A DNA stretch of 64,000 nt from Fibrobacter sp. UWH4 (GTDB lineage Bacteria; Fibrobacterota; Fibrobacteria; Fibrobacterales; Fibrobacteraceae): assembly GCF_900142475.1 (NCBI RefSeq), contig NZ_FRAY01000004.1, forward strand, positions 248,001-312,000, given 5' to 3'. A model generated the notes under the pieces. That model was not told the origin of the DNA, did no database searches, and was given only the letters and a program-made list of their open reading frames with translations. This document shows, piece after piece, positions 52,688 through 59,696 of this stretch. How positions within the stretch are numbered: position 1 is the stretch's first letter; the number at the start of each line of letters is the position of its first letter. The translations under genes were made by a program, and so were the position numbers.

Positions 52688-53440
52688 TTAGTCTACAGGA
52701 GTAAAAGTCTTTTCAAAATACTCAGGATAAAGGCGACAGATACTCGTGTGACCGCACTTCCCCACAATAATATGGTCAAGGACGGGAATCTGCAAAATAC
52801 GGCCCGAGGCGCACAGAACACGGGTAATGGACAAATCCTCTTCACTCGGCACCGTCGCACCCGAAGGATGGTTATGGGCGAAAATTACCGACACGGCACG
52901 GTCCTCGATAGCCTTCACGAAAGCCTCGCGCGGGTGAATCGGCGTACGGTCCACCAGCCCCTTGGTCAGTTCATGCACACGGATGACATGGTTCGCCGCA
53001 TCGAGAGTCGCCAACACGAAGCGCTCCTGCGACTCGTACTTCAAAAAGGAAAGCCGAACGACAATATCTTCGGGACTTCCCACGAACATGGCCTTTCCGC
53101 TCAAGATATAGCGCCCCGAAAGCTCCAGGCACGCAAGCACCTGGGTCGCCTTGACGCGCCCAAGTCCGCGAATCCGGCGCAGCTTCTGGAGCGTCGGCAT
53201 TTCCGTTTCTTCCGAAAGGAAATCCGCCAAATTCCGCGAAAGTTCGAAAACATCGCAATCCTGACAGCCGCTACCGAGAATCAGAGCCAAAAGTTCCTCG
53301 TTACTCATGGAAGATGCCCCCATCCGCTCGATTTTTTCGCGAGGGAGAAGAGGATTCAAAGCCGGAAGGTCCTTCGAAGAAGATATATAGAGAGATTCAG
53401 CCTTTGCCGGCGCAATCTGAAATTTTTCTTGAGTCATCAT
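52688..53440 (-). CDS. radC: RadC/UPF0758 JAMM-domain protein
   Basis: About 250 residues. A helix-hairpin-helix region (LRRIRGLGRVKATQVLACLE) precedes the JAMM metalloprotease-like motif FAHNHPSGATVPSEEDLSITR. The name radC is historical; a repair role is not established, and the family is often found near mobile DNA. AAGGA precedes the start; ATGs at 53440 and 53437 are both possible. The frame continues upstream to 53479 without support. Confidence 0.88.
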   Translation of the reverse strand: MMTQEKFQIAPAKAESLYISSSKDLPALNPLLPREKIERMGASSMSNEELLALILGSGCQDCDVFELSRNLADFLSEETEMPTLQKLRRIRGLGRVKATQVLACLELSGRYILSGKAMFVGSPEDIVVRLSFLKYESQERFVLATLDAANHVIRVHELTKGLVDRTPIHPREAFVKAIEDRAVSVIFAHNHPSGATVPSEEDLSITRVLCASGRILQIPVLDHIIVGKCGHTSICRLYPEYFEKTFTPVD

Positions 53441-53838
53441 TTTTCCTTTTTTGGGGTTAAACCTATTATATATATGCACGAAACAGAAAAAATGAGAAAA
53501 TGAGTAGGAACGAGGTCAATGGATTCCCTCCCGTTGGTCGAGAATGACATTAATTGGAGCCGTCATCCTGGAAGCATTGCCGCGACCGACGGGTTTCAGA
53601 CGAGGAACGGCCAACAAAAAAAATCATTCACGAACTAAATTTTTCAATTTTAGGGCCAAAATCTTTTGAATTTAATTTATTCAAAATTTAAAATCCCCAA
53701 AGTTTACAAATTTTAAAGCCAATTTTTCACACAAAATCCATCCAAAAATCAAAATTTAAGTCCAAAACACAAGGATTTTCAGAAATCTCACTTTTCAAAA
53801 TCAACTTTTTTCTCGAAAATTTTAAAGTTTTTTCATTA
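53441..53838. other. Gene-free AT-rich region with a repeat element
   Basis: About 490 bases separate radC from the ilvB start. The first part holds the GTCATTC/GGATTCC repeat (53519-53548) and an inverted CCCGTTGGTCG (53530-53540) with CGACCGACGGG (53581-53591). From about 53620 the sequence becomes very AT-rich, with many AAAATTT, TTTAAA and CAAAA tracts that may bend DNA or activate the ilvB promoter. I see no ORF of coding character, no attenuator peptide rich in Ile/Leu/Val, and no clear riboswitch. Confidence 0.6.
53519..53548. repeat. GGATTCCCTCCC...GAATGAC repeat, intergenic copy
   Basis: 30 bases that differ at three positions from 62352-62381, which lies inside the aminotransferase gene. 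Confidence 0.75.
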
Positions 53839-53885
53839 TTTACGCATTAATATCTTGCCACTATAGGGCATTCGTTCTATATTTA
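53839..53885 (+). promoter_or_regulatory. Candidate ilvB promoter(s)
   Basis: TATATTTA at 53878-53885 fits the FCB-type element and would start RNA near 53890, about 40 bases before the ilvB ATG; an alternative TTTACG (53839) - 17 - TATAGG (53862) lies just upstream. The in-frame ATG at 53885 would then be outside or at the edge of the mRNA. Confidence 0.4.
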
Positions 53886-53929
53886 TGCCATATTTTTTGA
53901 ACAACAACCCGTTAAGTACAGGAAATTAT

Positions 53930-55648
53930 ATGGCAAATTCTCCATTAAGTGGCGCAGAGGTGATTATCGAATGCCTCAAGCGCGAAGGAATTGATACCAT
54001 TTTCGGTTATCCCGGTGGATCGGCCATCCCGATGTTCGATGCCATTCTGGATTCCAATATTAAAGTCGTGTTGACCCGCCACGAACAGGGCGCTACCCAC
54101 ATGGCCGACGGTTACGCTCGCCAGACCGGCAAGGTCGGCGTCGCACTCGTCACCAGCGGTCCGGGCGCCACCAACACCTTTACCGGTATCTACACCGCCC
54201 TTATGGATTCTAGCCCGATCGTGGTTCTTGCCGCCCAGACGACTACCCCGAACCTGGGTAAGGACGCCTTCCAGGAATGCGATACCAGCGGTATGACTTT
54301 TGCAGCCGTGAAGCATTCTTACTTGGTGAAGGATTCCAACGACCTTCCGCGCATTATGAAAGAAGCTTTCCACATCGCACGCAGCGGCCGTCCGGGCCCC
54401 GTGCTGATTGACTTGCCGAAGGACGTGACCGCAGGCCCCTGCACCGCTCCGTTCACCGACAAGATGGACCTTCCGGGTTACAAGATTCCGAGCTACGCTT
54501 CTACTGAAAGTGTCGAAAAGGCCGCCGAATACCTGAAGAAGTCCAAGAAGCCGCTCTTGCTCGTGGGCCACGGCGCCATGATTTCGGGCGCTAGCCGCCA
54601 GGTGAAGGAACTCGCCGAAAAGTTGAACGCCCCCGTGGCATGCACTTTGCTCGGCCTCGGCACCTTCCCGACCGACCATGAACTTTCTTTGGGTATGCTC
54701 GGCATGCACGGCACCGTGTACGCCAACAAGGCCGTTCTCGATTGCGACTTGATTCTTTCGATTGGTAGCCGCTGGGACGACCGCATTACCGGTAAGCTTG
54801 ACGTGTTCTGTAAGGACGCTATCAAGATGCACATCGACATCGACCCCGCCGAAGAAGGCAAGGTGTTGCAGCCGGATGTGTTCATGTGCGGCGATGCAAA
54901 GCTCGTTCTGGAACAGCTCCTCCCGCTCGTGGGTAAGCTCGACACCGCCGAATGGGTGAAGACTTGCCAGTCCTGGAAAAAACGTTTCCCGCTGACCTAC
55001 CCGAAGCAGGGCGGTCTCCGTATGCAGCACATTGTTCAGACTGTTAGCGACCTCACGCAGGGCAAGGCGATCGTCACGACCGACGTGGGCCAGCACCAGA
55101 TGTGGGTGGCTCAGTTCTTCCACACCAATTATCCGCGCCAGCTCCACTCCAGTGGCGGCGCAGGCACCATGGGCTTTGGGCTGCCCTCTTGCATTGGCGC
55201 CGCTTTCGGCAACACGACCGGTTGGCCGGTAGTGACCTTCTGCGGTGACGGTGGTTTCCAGATGACCGAAGCAGAACTTGCAACGGCCGCCATCCACAAG
55301 CTCCCCATCAAGATCTTCGTGATGGACAACAAGTACCTGGGCATGGTGCGCCAGTGGCAGGACATGTTCTACGACAAGCGTTACAGCTGCGTGGACATGA
55401 AGGGCAACCCCGACTTCGTGAAGCTCGCCGAAGCCTACGGCATCCTGGGACTGCGCATCAAGCGTAGCGCCGACGCCGAACGCGTGATTCAGAAGGCTCT
55501 GGAATACAACGAAGGCCCGGTGCTCATCCACTGCGAATGCGAAAAGGAAGACAACGTGTTCCCGATGATTCCGGCCGGTGCTCCGATTACGAGCATGATT
55601 ACCGAACAGCCGAAGACTCAACTTGAAAAGCCCACGGGATCGACCTAA
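53930..55648 (+). CDS. ilvB: Acetolactate synthase large subunit
   Basis: 572 residues. It condenses two pyruvates (or pyruvate and 2-oxobutyrate) using thiamine diphosphate and FAD, the first common step to valine, leucine and isoleucine. Motifs: GYPGGSAIPMFDA with the catalytic Glu region before it, LVTSGPGATNTFTGI, and the diphosphate motif GDGGFQMTEAEL...MDNKYLGMVRQWQ. The ATG at 53930 is chosen since AGGAAA precedes it; the frame runs upstream to an ATG at 53885 which lacks a ribosome site. It is followed after 11 bases by ilvN. Confidence 0.96.
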   Translation: MANSPLSGAEVIIECLKREGIDTIFGYPGGSAIPMFDAILDSNIKVVLTRHEQGATHMADGYARQTGKVGVALVTSGPGATNTFTGIYTALMDSSPIVVLAAQTTTPNLGKDAFQECDTSGMTFAAVKHSYLVKDSNDLPRIMKEAFHIARSGRPGPVLIDLPKDVTAGPCTAPFTDKMDLPGYKIPSYASTESVEKAAEYLKKSKKPLLLVGHGAMISGASRQVKELAEKLNAPVACTLLGLGTFPTDHELSLGMLGMHGTVYANKAVLDCDLILSIGSRWDDRITGKLDVFCKDAIKMHIDIDPAEEGKVLQPDVFMCGDAKLVLEQLLPLVGKLDTAEWVKTCQSWKKRFPLTYPKQGGLRMQHIVQTVSDLTQGKAIVTTDVGQHQMWVAQFFHTNYPRQLHSSGGAGTMGFGLPSCIGAAFGNTTGWPVVTFCGDGGFQMTEAELATAAIHKLPIKIFVMDNKYLGMVRQWQDMFYDKRYSCVDMKGNPDFVKLAEAYGILGLRIKRSADAERVIQKALEYNEGPVLIHCECEKEDNVFPMIPAGAPITSMITEQPKTQLEKPTGST

Positions 55649-55659
55649 GGAGATAAGCC

Positions 55660-56157
55660 ATGTTAAAGGATAAAGCACATTCTATTAGTTTGTTAGTTGC
55701 AAACCGCCCAGGCGTGCTCGTGCGCATCGCCCTCGTGTTCTCCCGCCGTGGTTACAACATCGATTCCCTGGTGGTCTCCCCCACGCTCGACCCGAACTTT
55801 AGCCGCATGAACATCATCGCTCACGGCAATCCCGAGATCTTGATGCAGATTATCAAGCAGCTCGAAAAGCTCGTGGACGTGGTGCAGGCCAAGGACCATA
55901 CCGATACCGACGCTGTGGAAAAGGAACTCGCACTCATCAAGGTGCGTTGCACTCCGGACCAGCGTACCGAAATTCTGCAACTTTGCGACCACTTCCACGC
56001 CAACACCGTGGACATGACCGCGACTTCGATGATTATCCAGATCACCGGAAACAGCCAGAAGGTCGACACGCTCAAGAGTCTGTTGCAGAAATTCGAAATC
56101 GTCGAATACATCCGCACGGGCAAGGTCATCATGCTCCGCGGCGAAGAGCAGACGTAG
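55660..56157 (+). CDS. ilvN: Acetolactate synthase small (regulatory) subunit
   Basis: 165 residues: an ACT domain (HSISLLVANRPGVLVRIALVFSRRGYNIDSLVV) that binds valine for feedback control, and a C-terminal domain typical of the long IlvH form. AGGAGA lies six bases before the ATG. Forms the holoenzyme with IlvB. A terminator follows at 56199. Confidence 0.95.
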   Translation: MLKDKAHSISLLVANRPGVLVRIALVFSRRGYNIDSLVVSPTLDPNFSRMNIIAHGNPEILMQIIKQLEKLVDVVQAKDHTDTDAVEKELALIKVRCTPDQRTEILQLCDHFHANTVDMTATSMIIQITGNSQKVDTLKSLLQKFEIVEYIRTGKVIMLRGEEQT

Positions 56158-56198
56158 CGGAAAAAAAGACCGCTCGGCTCTCACGCCAAGATTTCAGG

Positions 56199-56226
56199 AA
56201 ATCCGCTCCGAAAGGGCGGATTTTCT
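56199..56226 (+). terminator. ilvBN terminator
   Basis: AAATCCGC (56199-56206) pairs with GCGGATTT (56216-56223) and T residues follow. Confidence 0.85.
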
Positions 56227-56319
56227 TGTATCTGGTCACAGGTTTTTGCAAAATTGCCTTTCTTGTACAAAGCGGGAGGCGATTTATATATATTTTAATC
56301 AGAAGGAAGGAGTTCTGCC

Positions 56320-56928
56320 ATGAAAATCGAGAAGAAAATCGTCAGGAACAGTGCGACGCTAAGCCTCGCCGCCAAAAGCGCCATTGCTGCATCGCTTGGT
56401 ATTGCGGCCGTTGCATTGACCGCTTGCGAAGAAAGCGCCACCGCCGCGTCCCCCGCTCAAGATCCTGAAACAGGAGCTCCCGAAAACGAAACTCCGAGCA
56501 GTTCAAGCGTTGTCGATATTCCCCTGAGCCACGAGGCTCTTAGCAGTTCGGCAGTCGAAGCACTGTCTTCTGCAGCAGAACCTTTGAGCAGTTCGTCGTT
56601 TGAAGAACCGTATCCACCCCCTGAAGCGGGTACCATCGCCGCACCCACCGACGAAGACATTTACGGTCCGAACTCCAGTTCATCTTCAGAAGAGGAAGCA
56701 CAAAGCAGCTCCGCTGAAGAACCGGTACCGCTCGCAGGCGACATCTTTATCGAAGAAGAAAGTTCTTCGAGCGAAGTGGAACAGCCCTCCAGTTCGTCCG
56801 TCGATATACATGAAGTATGCCCCGAAAACGACCCGTGGTGCATCCAGGTTCACATGTGTAACAACGAAGACGGTTGCATGGCCGCAAGCATGGTTTCCAC
56901 TTACGAACGTAGCGACATCGCCGGATGA
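56320..56928 (+). CDS. Ser/Glu-rich lipoprotein with Cys-rich C-terminus; candidate substrate of the adjacent radical SAM enzyme
   Basis: 202 residues. A lipobox LTAC near residue 36 marks a lipoprotein; GGAAGGAG seven bases upstream gives a strong start. Residues about 55-165 are a low-complexity spacer of SSS, Glu and Pro blocks typical of Fibrobacter surface proteins. The C-terminal ~40 residues differ: HEVCPENDPWCIQVHMCNN and EDGCMAASM carry four Cys within about 22 residues. Its stop overlaps the start of a radical SAM/SPASM gene (ATGA), which strongly couples the two. I infer that the C-terminus may be the peptide modified by the enzyme, shown on the surface by the lipid anchor and spacer. 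No homologue is named with certainty; a FibroRumin-like RiPP precursor is one possibility. Confidence 0.6.
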   Translation: MKIEKKIVRNSATLSLAAKSAIAASLGIAAVALTACEESATAASPAQDPETGAPENETPSSSSVVDIPLSHEALSSSAVEALSSAAEPLSSSSFEEPYPPPEAGTIAAPTDEDIYGPNSSSSSEEEAQSSSAEEPVPLAGDIFIEEESSSSEVEQPSSSSVDIHEVCPENDPWCIQVHMCNNEDGCMAASMVSTYERSDIAG

Positions 56929-58020
56929 ACTTAGTTCTATGCCTTACGGAACAGTGCAAACTTGCGCTGTTCCTATTGTTATTACAAGGACACGCAATCC
57001 GCACGCCATAACGTGATGGACGACAAAACGCTTGAGCAGGCGATTCGCGTGGGGCTTGAACGCAGCCTGTTTTTTAAGCAGACTTACCTGAACATTACCT
57101 TTTTCGGTGGCGAACCCTTGCTGCGCAAGGACGCTATTTTCAAGGGCGTAAACATGGCCAAGGCATTTCTTGCCGAGGCTATGGACAAAGGCGAAGCGCC
57201 CAGTAACTTCAAGCTCAACTTTGCCGTCAACACCAACGGCACGCTCTTTGACGATTCTTTCTTTGACTTTTGTGAGCGGGAGCATTTTCGCATTTATCTT
57301 TCACTCGATGGCCCGGAGCACCACCACGACATTGCTCGCCGTACCGTAAATGGCTGCGGAAGTTTCAAGGAAATCGAAAAGAACATTCCGCGATTCGTAA
57401 AGTTAGGCGCAGTCGCCTTAAGTACGGTAACACGCGCCCACGTAGAAACGCTTGCCGAAAGCGTCAAGTGGTTGCACGAACAGGGATTCAAAAGCCTTAC
57501 CACGAGCGTCGACTTTGACGGCAAATGGACCGGCGAAGATTTTGACAGACTCGCCTTGCAATACCAGAAGATGGCTTTGTACTGGAAGGAATGTCGCGAT
57601 AAAGGCGACAAGATGTTCTTGGGCACGATTCAAGACAAAATCAAGTTATACCTTGCGAATTTACGGTATAGGCAATATTCTTGCCATGTATACAACGGAG
57701 CCATTGGCGTCGCTACCAATGGCAATATGTTCCCGTGCACCAGGTTCATTACCTCGAACGAGAACCCGCCTTACTTACAAGGTAACGTCTTTACCGGATT
57801 CAACGAAGACGCCTGCGAACAAATTAGACTGTTCTTGGACAACGACAAAAAAGAATGCGAAGGCTGCGACATACGCTACCGCTGTTGTGCACATGAATGT
57901 GCCTGCACGAGCTTTTACAGCACGGGTTCTATTGAAGGCGTATCGCCTGAAGTCTGCACGCACGAACGCATGCTTGCAGAGATTTGTGATTCTGTTATGA
58001 TAAATAACAGAATCACTTGA
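56925..58020 (+). pseudogene. Radical SAM/SPASM peptide-modifying enzyme with a one-base frameshift in the cluster motif
   Basis: The gene should start at the ATG at 56925, which overlaps the lipoprotein stop and encodes MNLVLCLTEQC. After TGC (56955) comes AAACTTG; removing one A restores C-N-L-R-C-S-Y-C, the CxxxCxxC site of the radical-SAM [4Fe-4S] cluster, and the frame is then open to 58020. As written the first Cys lies in another frame from the other two; the 56925 frame stops after 28 codons. Downstream are FFGGEPLL, NTNGTL, LSLDGPEHHHD, and a SPASM region with SCHVYNG, MFPCTRF, CEGCDIRYRCCAHECAC and PEVCTH, ligands of auxiliary clusters. This fits anSME/peptide-maturase families that modify a partner peptide. 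Either a recent inactivation, a frameshift-controlled gene, or an assembly error. Confidence 0.8.
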
Positions 58021-58107
58021 CTACTGCGGCTCGCAAATGCCCGCGCAAGCGCGGTCGCCCGCTCGCCTTGGCAGTCAATGCGACAATTTAATGATAAAAA
58101 GTTTGGA

Positions 58108-58188
58108 TTAGAAGCCAAGGACAGCTTCAAAAATTTCGTTGGCATCGTCGGAATCATCGTCGGCGTAGTCCGGATTGAATTCTCCCAT
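58108..58188 (-). CDS. Possible 26-residue acidic peptide
   Basis: Minus-strand ATG at 58188 opens a short frame: NPDYADDDSDDANEIFEAVL is its core, ending GF and TAA at 58108. It lies in the 246-base gap between the radical SAM gene and ffh. Upstream AAGG and ATGATGCAAAAA (58214) sit in another frame; one more A in that run would join them into a peptide of about 35 residues. Acidic composition and size resemble small Fibrobacter ORFs or peptide precursors, but there is no homology evidence. The overlapping frame of 99 codons on the same strand looks noncoding. Confidence 0.2.
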   Translation of the reverse strand: MGEFNPDYADDDSDDANEIFEAVLGF

Positions 58189-58266
58189 TGATTTGGGCGG
58201 ATTTTTTGCATCATTTCGATTCTACCTTCTACATCATGCTTCTTACTTTGCTAAATTTGACCCACT

Positions 58267-59631
58267 ATGTTTTCACAGCTGACTGACTCTCTAGAATCTA
58301 CTCTCAAGAACCTGCGCGGGCAGGGCAAGCTCACCGAAGAAAATGTCGCCGAATCGTTGCGCGAAGTGCGCCGCGCATTCCTCGAAGCCGACGTGAACTT
58401 CAACGTGACCCGCGACTTCGTAAAGGCCGTCAAGGAAAAGGCCCTCGGATCCGAAGTGCTGAACTCGGTGACCCCCGGTCAGCAGATTGTGAAAATCATC
58501 CATGACGAACTCGTGGCCGTGATGGGTGGCGAAACCAAGGAAATCAACCTCTCGGGCCCCGCTCCGGTGGGCATCATGATGGTGGGTCTACAGGGCTCCG
58601 GTAAGACCACCTTCGCCGGCAAAATCGCCCTCTGGATGCGCAGCAAAAAGAAGAGGAAGCCGCTCCTGGTGGCCGCTGACGTGTACCGCCCCGCCGCTAT
58701 CAAGCAGTTGCAGGTGCTCGGCAAGTCGATTGGCATTCCCGTTTACGACGAAGGCCAGGGCAATCCGGTCGAAATCATCAAGCACGGTTACCAGTACGCC
58801 AAGGACAACGGCTTTGACTTAGTGATTTACGATACCGCAGGCCGCCTGCAGATCGACGAAGAGTTGATGCAGGAACTGGAAAAGGCCCGCGACGCCGTTC
58901 ACCCGGATGAAATTTTGTTCGTGGCCGACGCCATGATCGGTCAGGAAGCGGTGAACGTGGCCGAAACCTTCTGGCAGCGTCTATCGTTTACCGGCGTTTG
59001 CCTTTCGAAGATGGACGGTGACACCCGCGGCGGTGCAGCCCTCAGCATCAAGAAGATGACGGGCGTGCCTATCTGCTTTATCGGTGTCGGCGAAAAGCTC
59101 CCCGAAATTGAACTGTTCCACCCCGACCGTATGGCCAGCCGAATCCTCGGCATGGGCGACGTGGTTACCCTCGTGGAGCGTGCGCAGCAGGTCATCGACG
59201 AAAAAGACGCGAAGGACCTGAAGAAGAAGATTCTCAACAACACCTTCGACCTGAACGATTTCTTGAACCAGCTGCGCACCATCAAGAAGCTGGGCCGCAT
59301 CAAGGACATTCTGAGCCTGATTCCGGGCCTGAACAAGCTCCCCATCGATCAGATTGACGAAAAGGAACTGGTTTACGTGGAAGCCGTGCTCAGCTCCATG
59401 ACCCCGAAGGAACGCAAGAAACCGCAGATTCTGGACGGCAGCCGCAAGGCCCGCGTGGCCAAGGGTTCCGGCACCGAAATCGGTCGCGTGAACGCGGTGC
59501 TCAAGCAGTACGAAACCATGAAGGAAATGTTCAAGAAGGTCGGCGACATGGCCCGCAAGCAGAACAACGGCGGCGCCGTCGGTTCCAACTACACTCCGCC
59601 CAAGGACAAGAAGAAAAAGAAGAAACACTAG
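58267..59631 (+). CDS. ffh: Signal recognition particle protein Ffh (SRP54)
   Basis: 454 residues: N-domain helices, GTPase domain with GLQGSGKTTFAGK (G1), DTAGRLQIDEELM (G3), SKMDGDTRGGAAL (G4/insertion box), and a C-terminal M domain with a Lys-rich end. Targets membrane and secretory proteins to the translocon with 4.5S RNA and FtsY. No SRP RNA gene was recognised nearby. The start ATG at 58267 has no Shine-Dalgarno; TAAATTTG lies nine bases before it, similar to the leaderless boxes. Confidence 0.96.
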   Translation: MFSQLTDSLESTLKNLRGQGKLTEENVAESLREVRRAFLEADVNFNVTRDFVKAVKEKALGSEVLNSVTPGQQIVKIIHDELVAVMGGETKEINLSGPAPVGIMMVGLQGSGKTTFAGKIALWMRSKKKRKPLLVAADVYRPAAIKQLQVLGKSIGIPVYDEGQGNPVEIIKHGYQYAKDNGFDLVIYDTAGRLQIDEELMQELEKARDAVHPDEILFVADAMIGQEAVNVAETFWQRLSFTGVCLSKMDGDTRGGAALSIKKMTGVPICFIGVGEKLPEIELFHPDRMASRILGMGDVVTLVERAQQVIDEKDAKDLKKKILNNTFDLNDFLNQLRTIKKLGRIKDILSLIPGLNKLPIDQIDEKELVYVEAVLSSMTPKERKKPQILDGSRKARVAKGSGTEIGRVNAVLKQYETMKEMFKKVGDMARKQNNGGAVGSNYTPPKDKKKKKKH

Positions 59632-59683
59632 TCTTCTCCTGGTTGCGAGTTAAACCATCGCAGACAAACTTGTAAGAATTTTG

Positions 59684-59689
59684 TATCTT
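59684..59689 (+). promoter_or_regulatory. TATCTT box before the large M23 gene
   Basis: TATCTT, seven bases, ATG at 59697; no Shine-Dalgarno. Confidence 0.35.
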
Positions 59690-59696
59690 TTATTCC

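Noticed and set aside
52688-53440. radC as a marker of an integrated mobile element
   Set aside because: No integrase, phage gene, direct repeat or tRNA-end attachment site is visible around it; flanks are housekeeping genes.
53885-53929. Earlier ilvB start at 53885
   Set aside because: No ribosome site, it touches the likely promoter box, and the ATG at 53930 has AGGAAA at a good distance.
53945-55678. 577-codon minus-strand frame opposite ilvB
   Set aside because: Shadow of a highly expressed gene; ilvB motifs on the plus strand are decisive.
57915-58214. 99-codon minus-strand frame after the radical SAM gene
   Set aside because: Largely antisense to the 3' end of the radical SAM gene with no coding character; only the shorter acidic frame is kept as a weak possibility.
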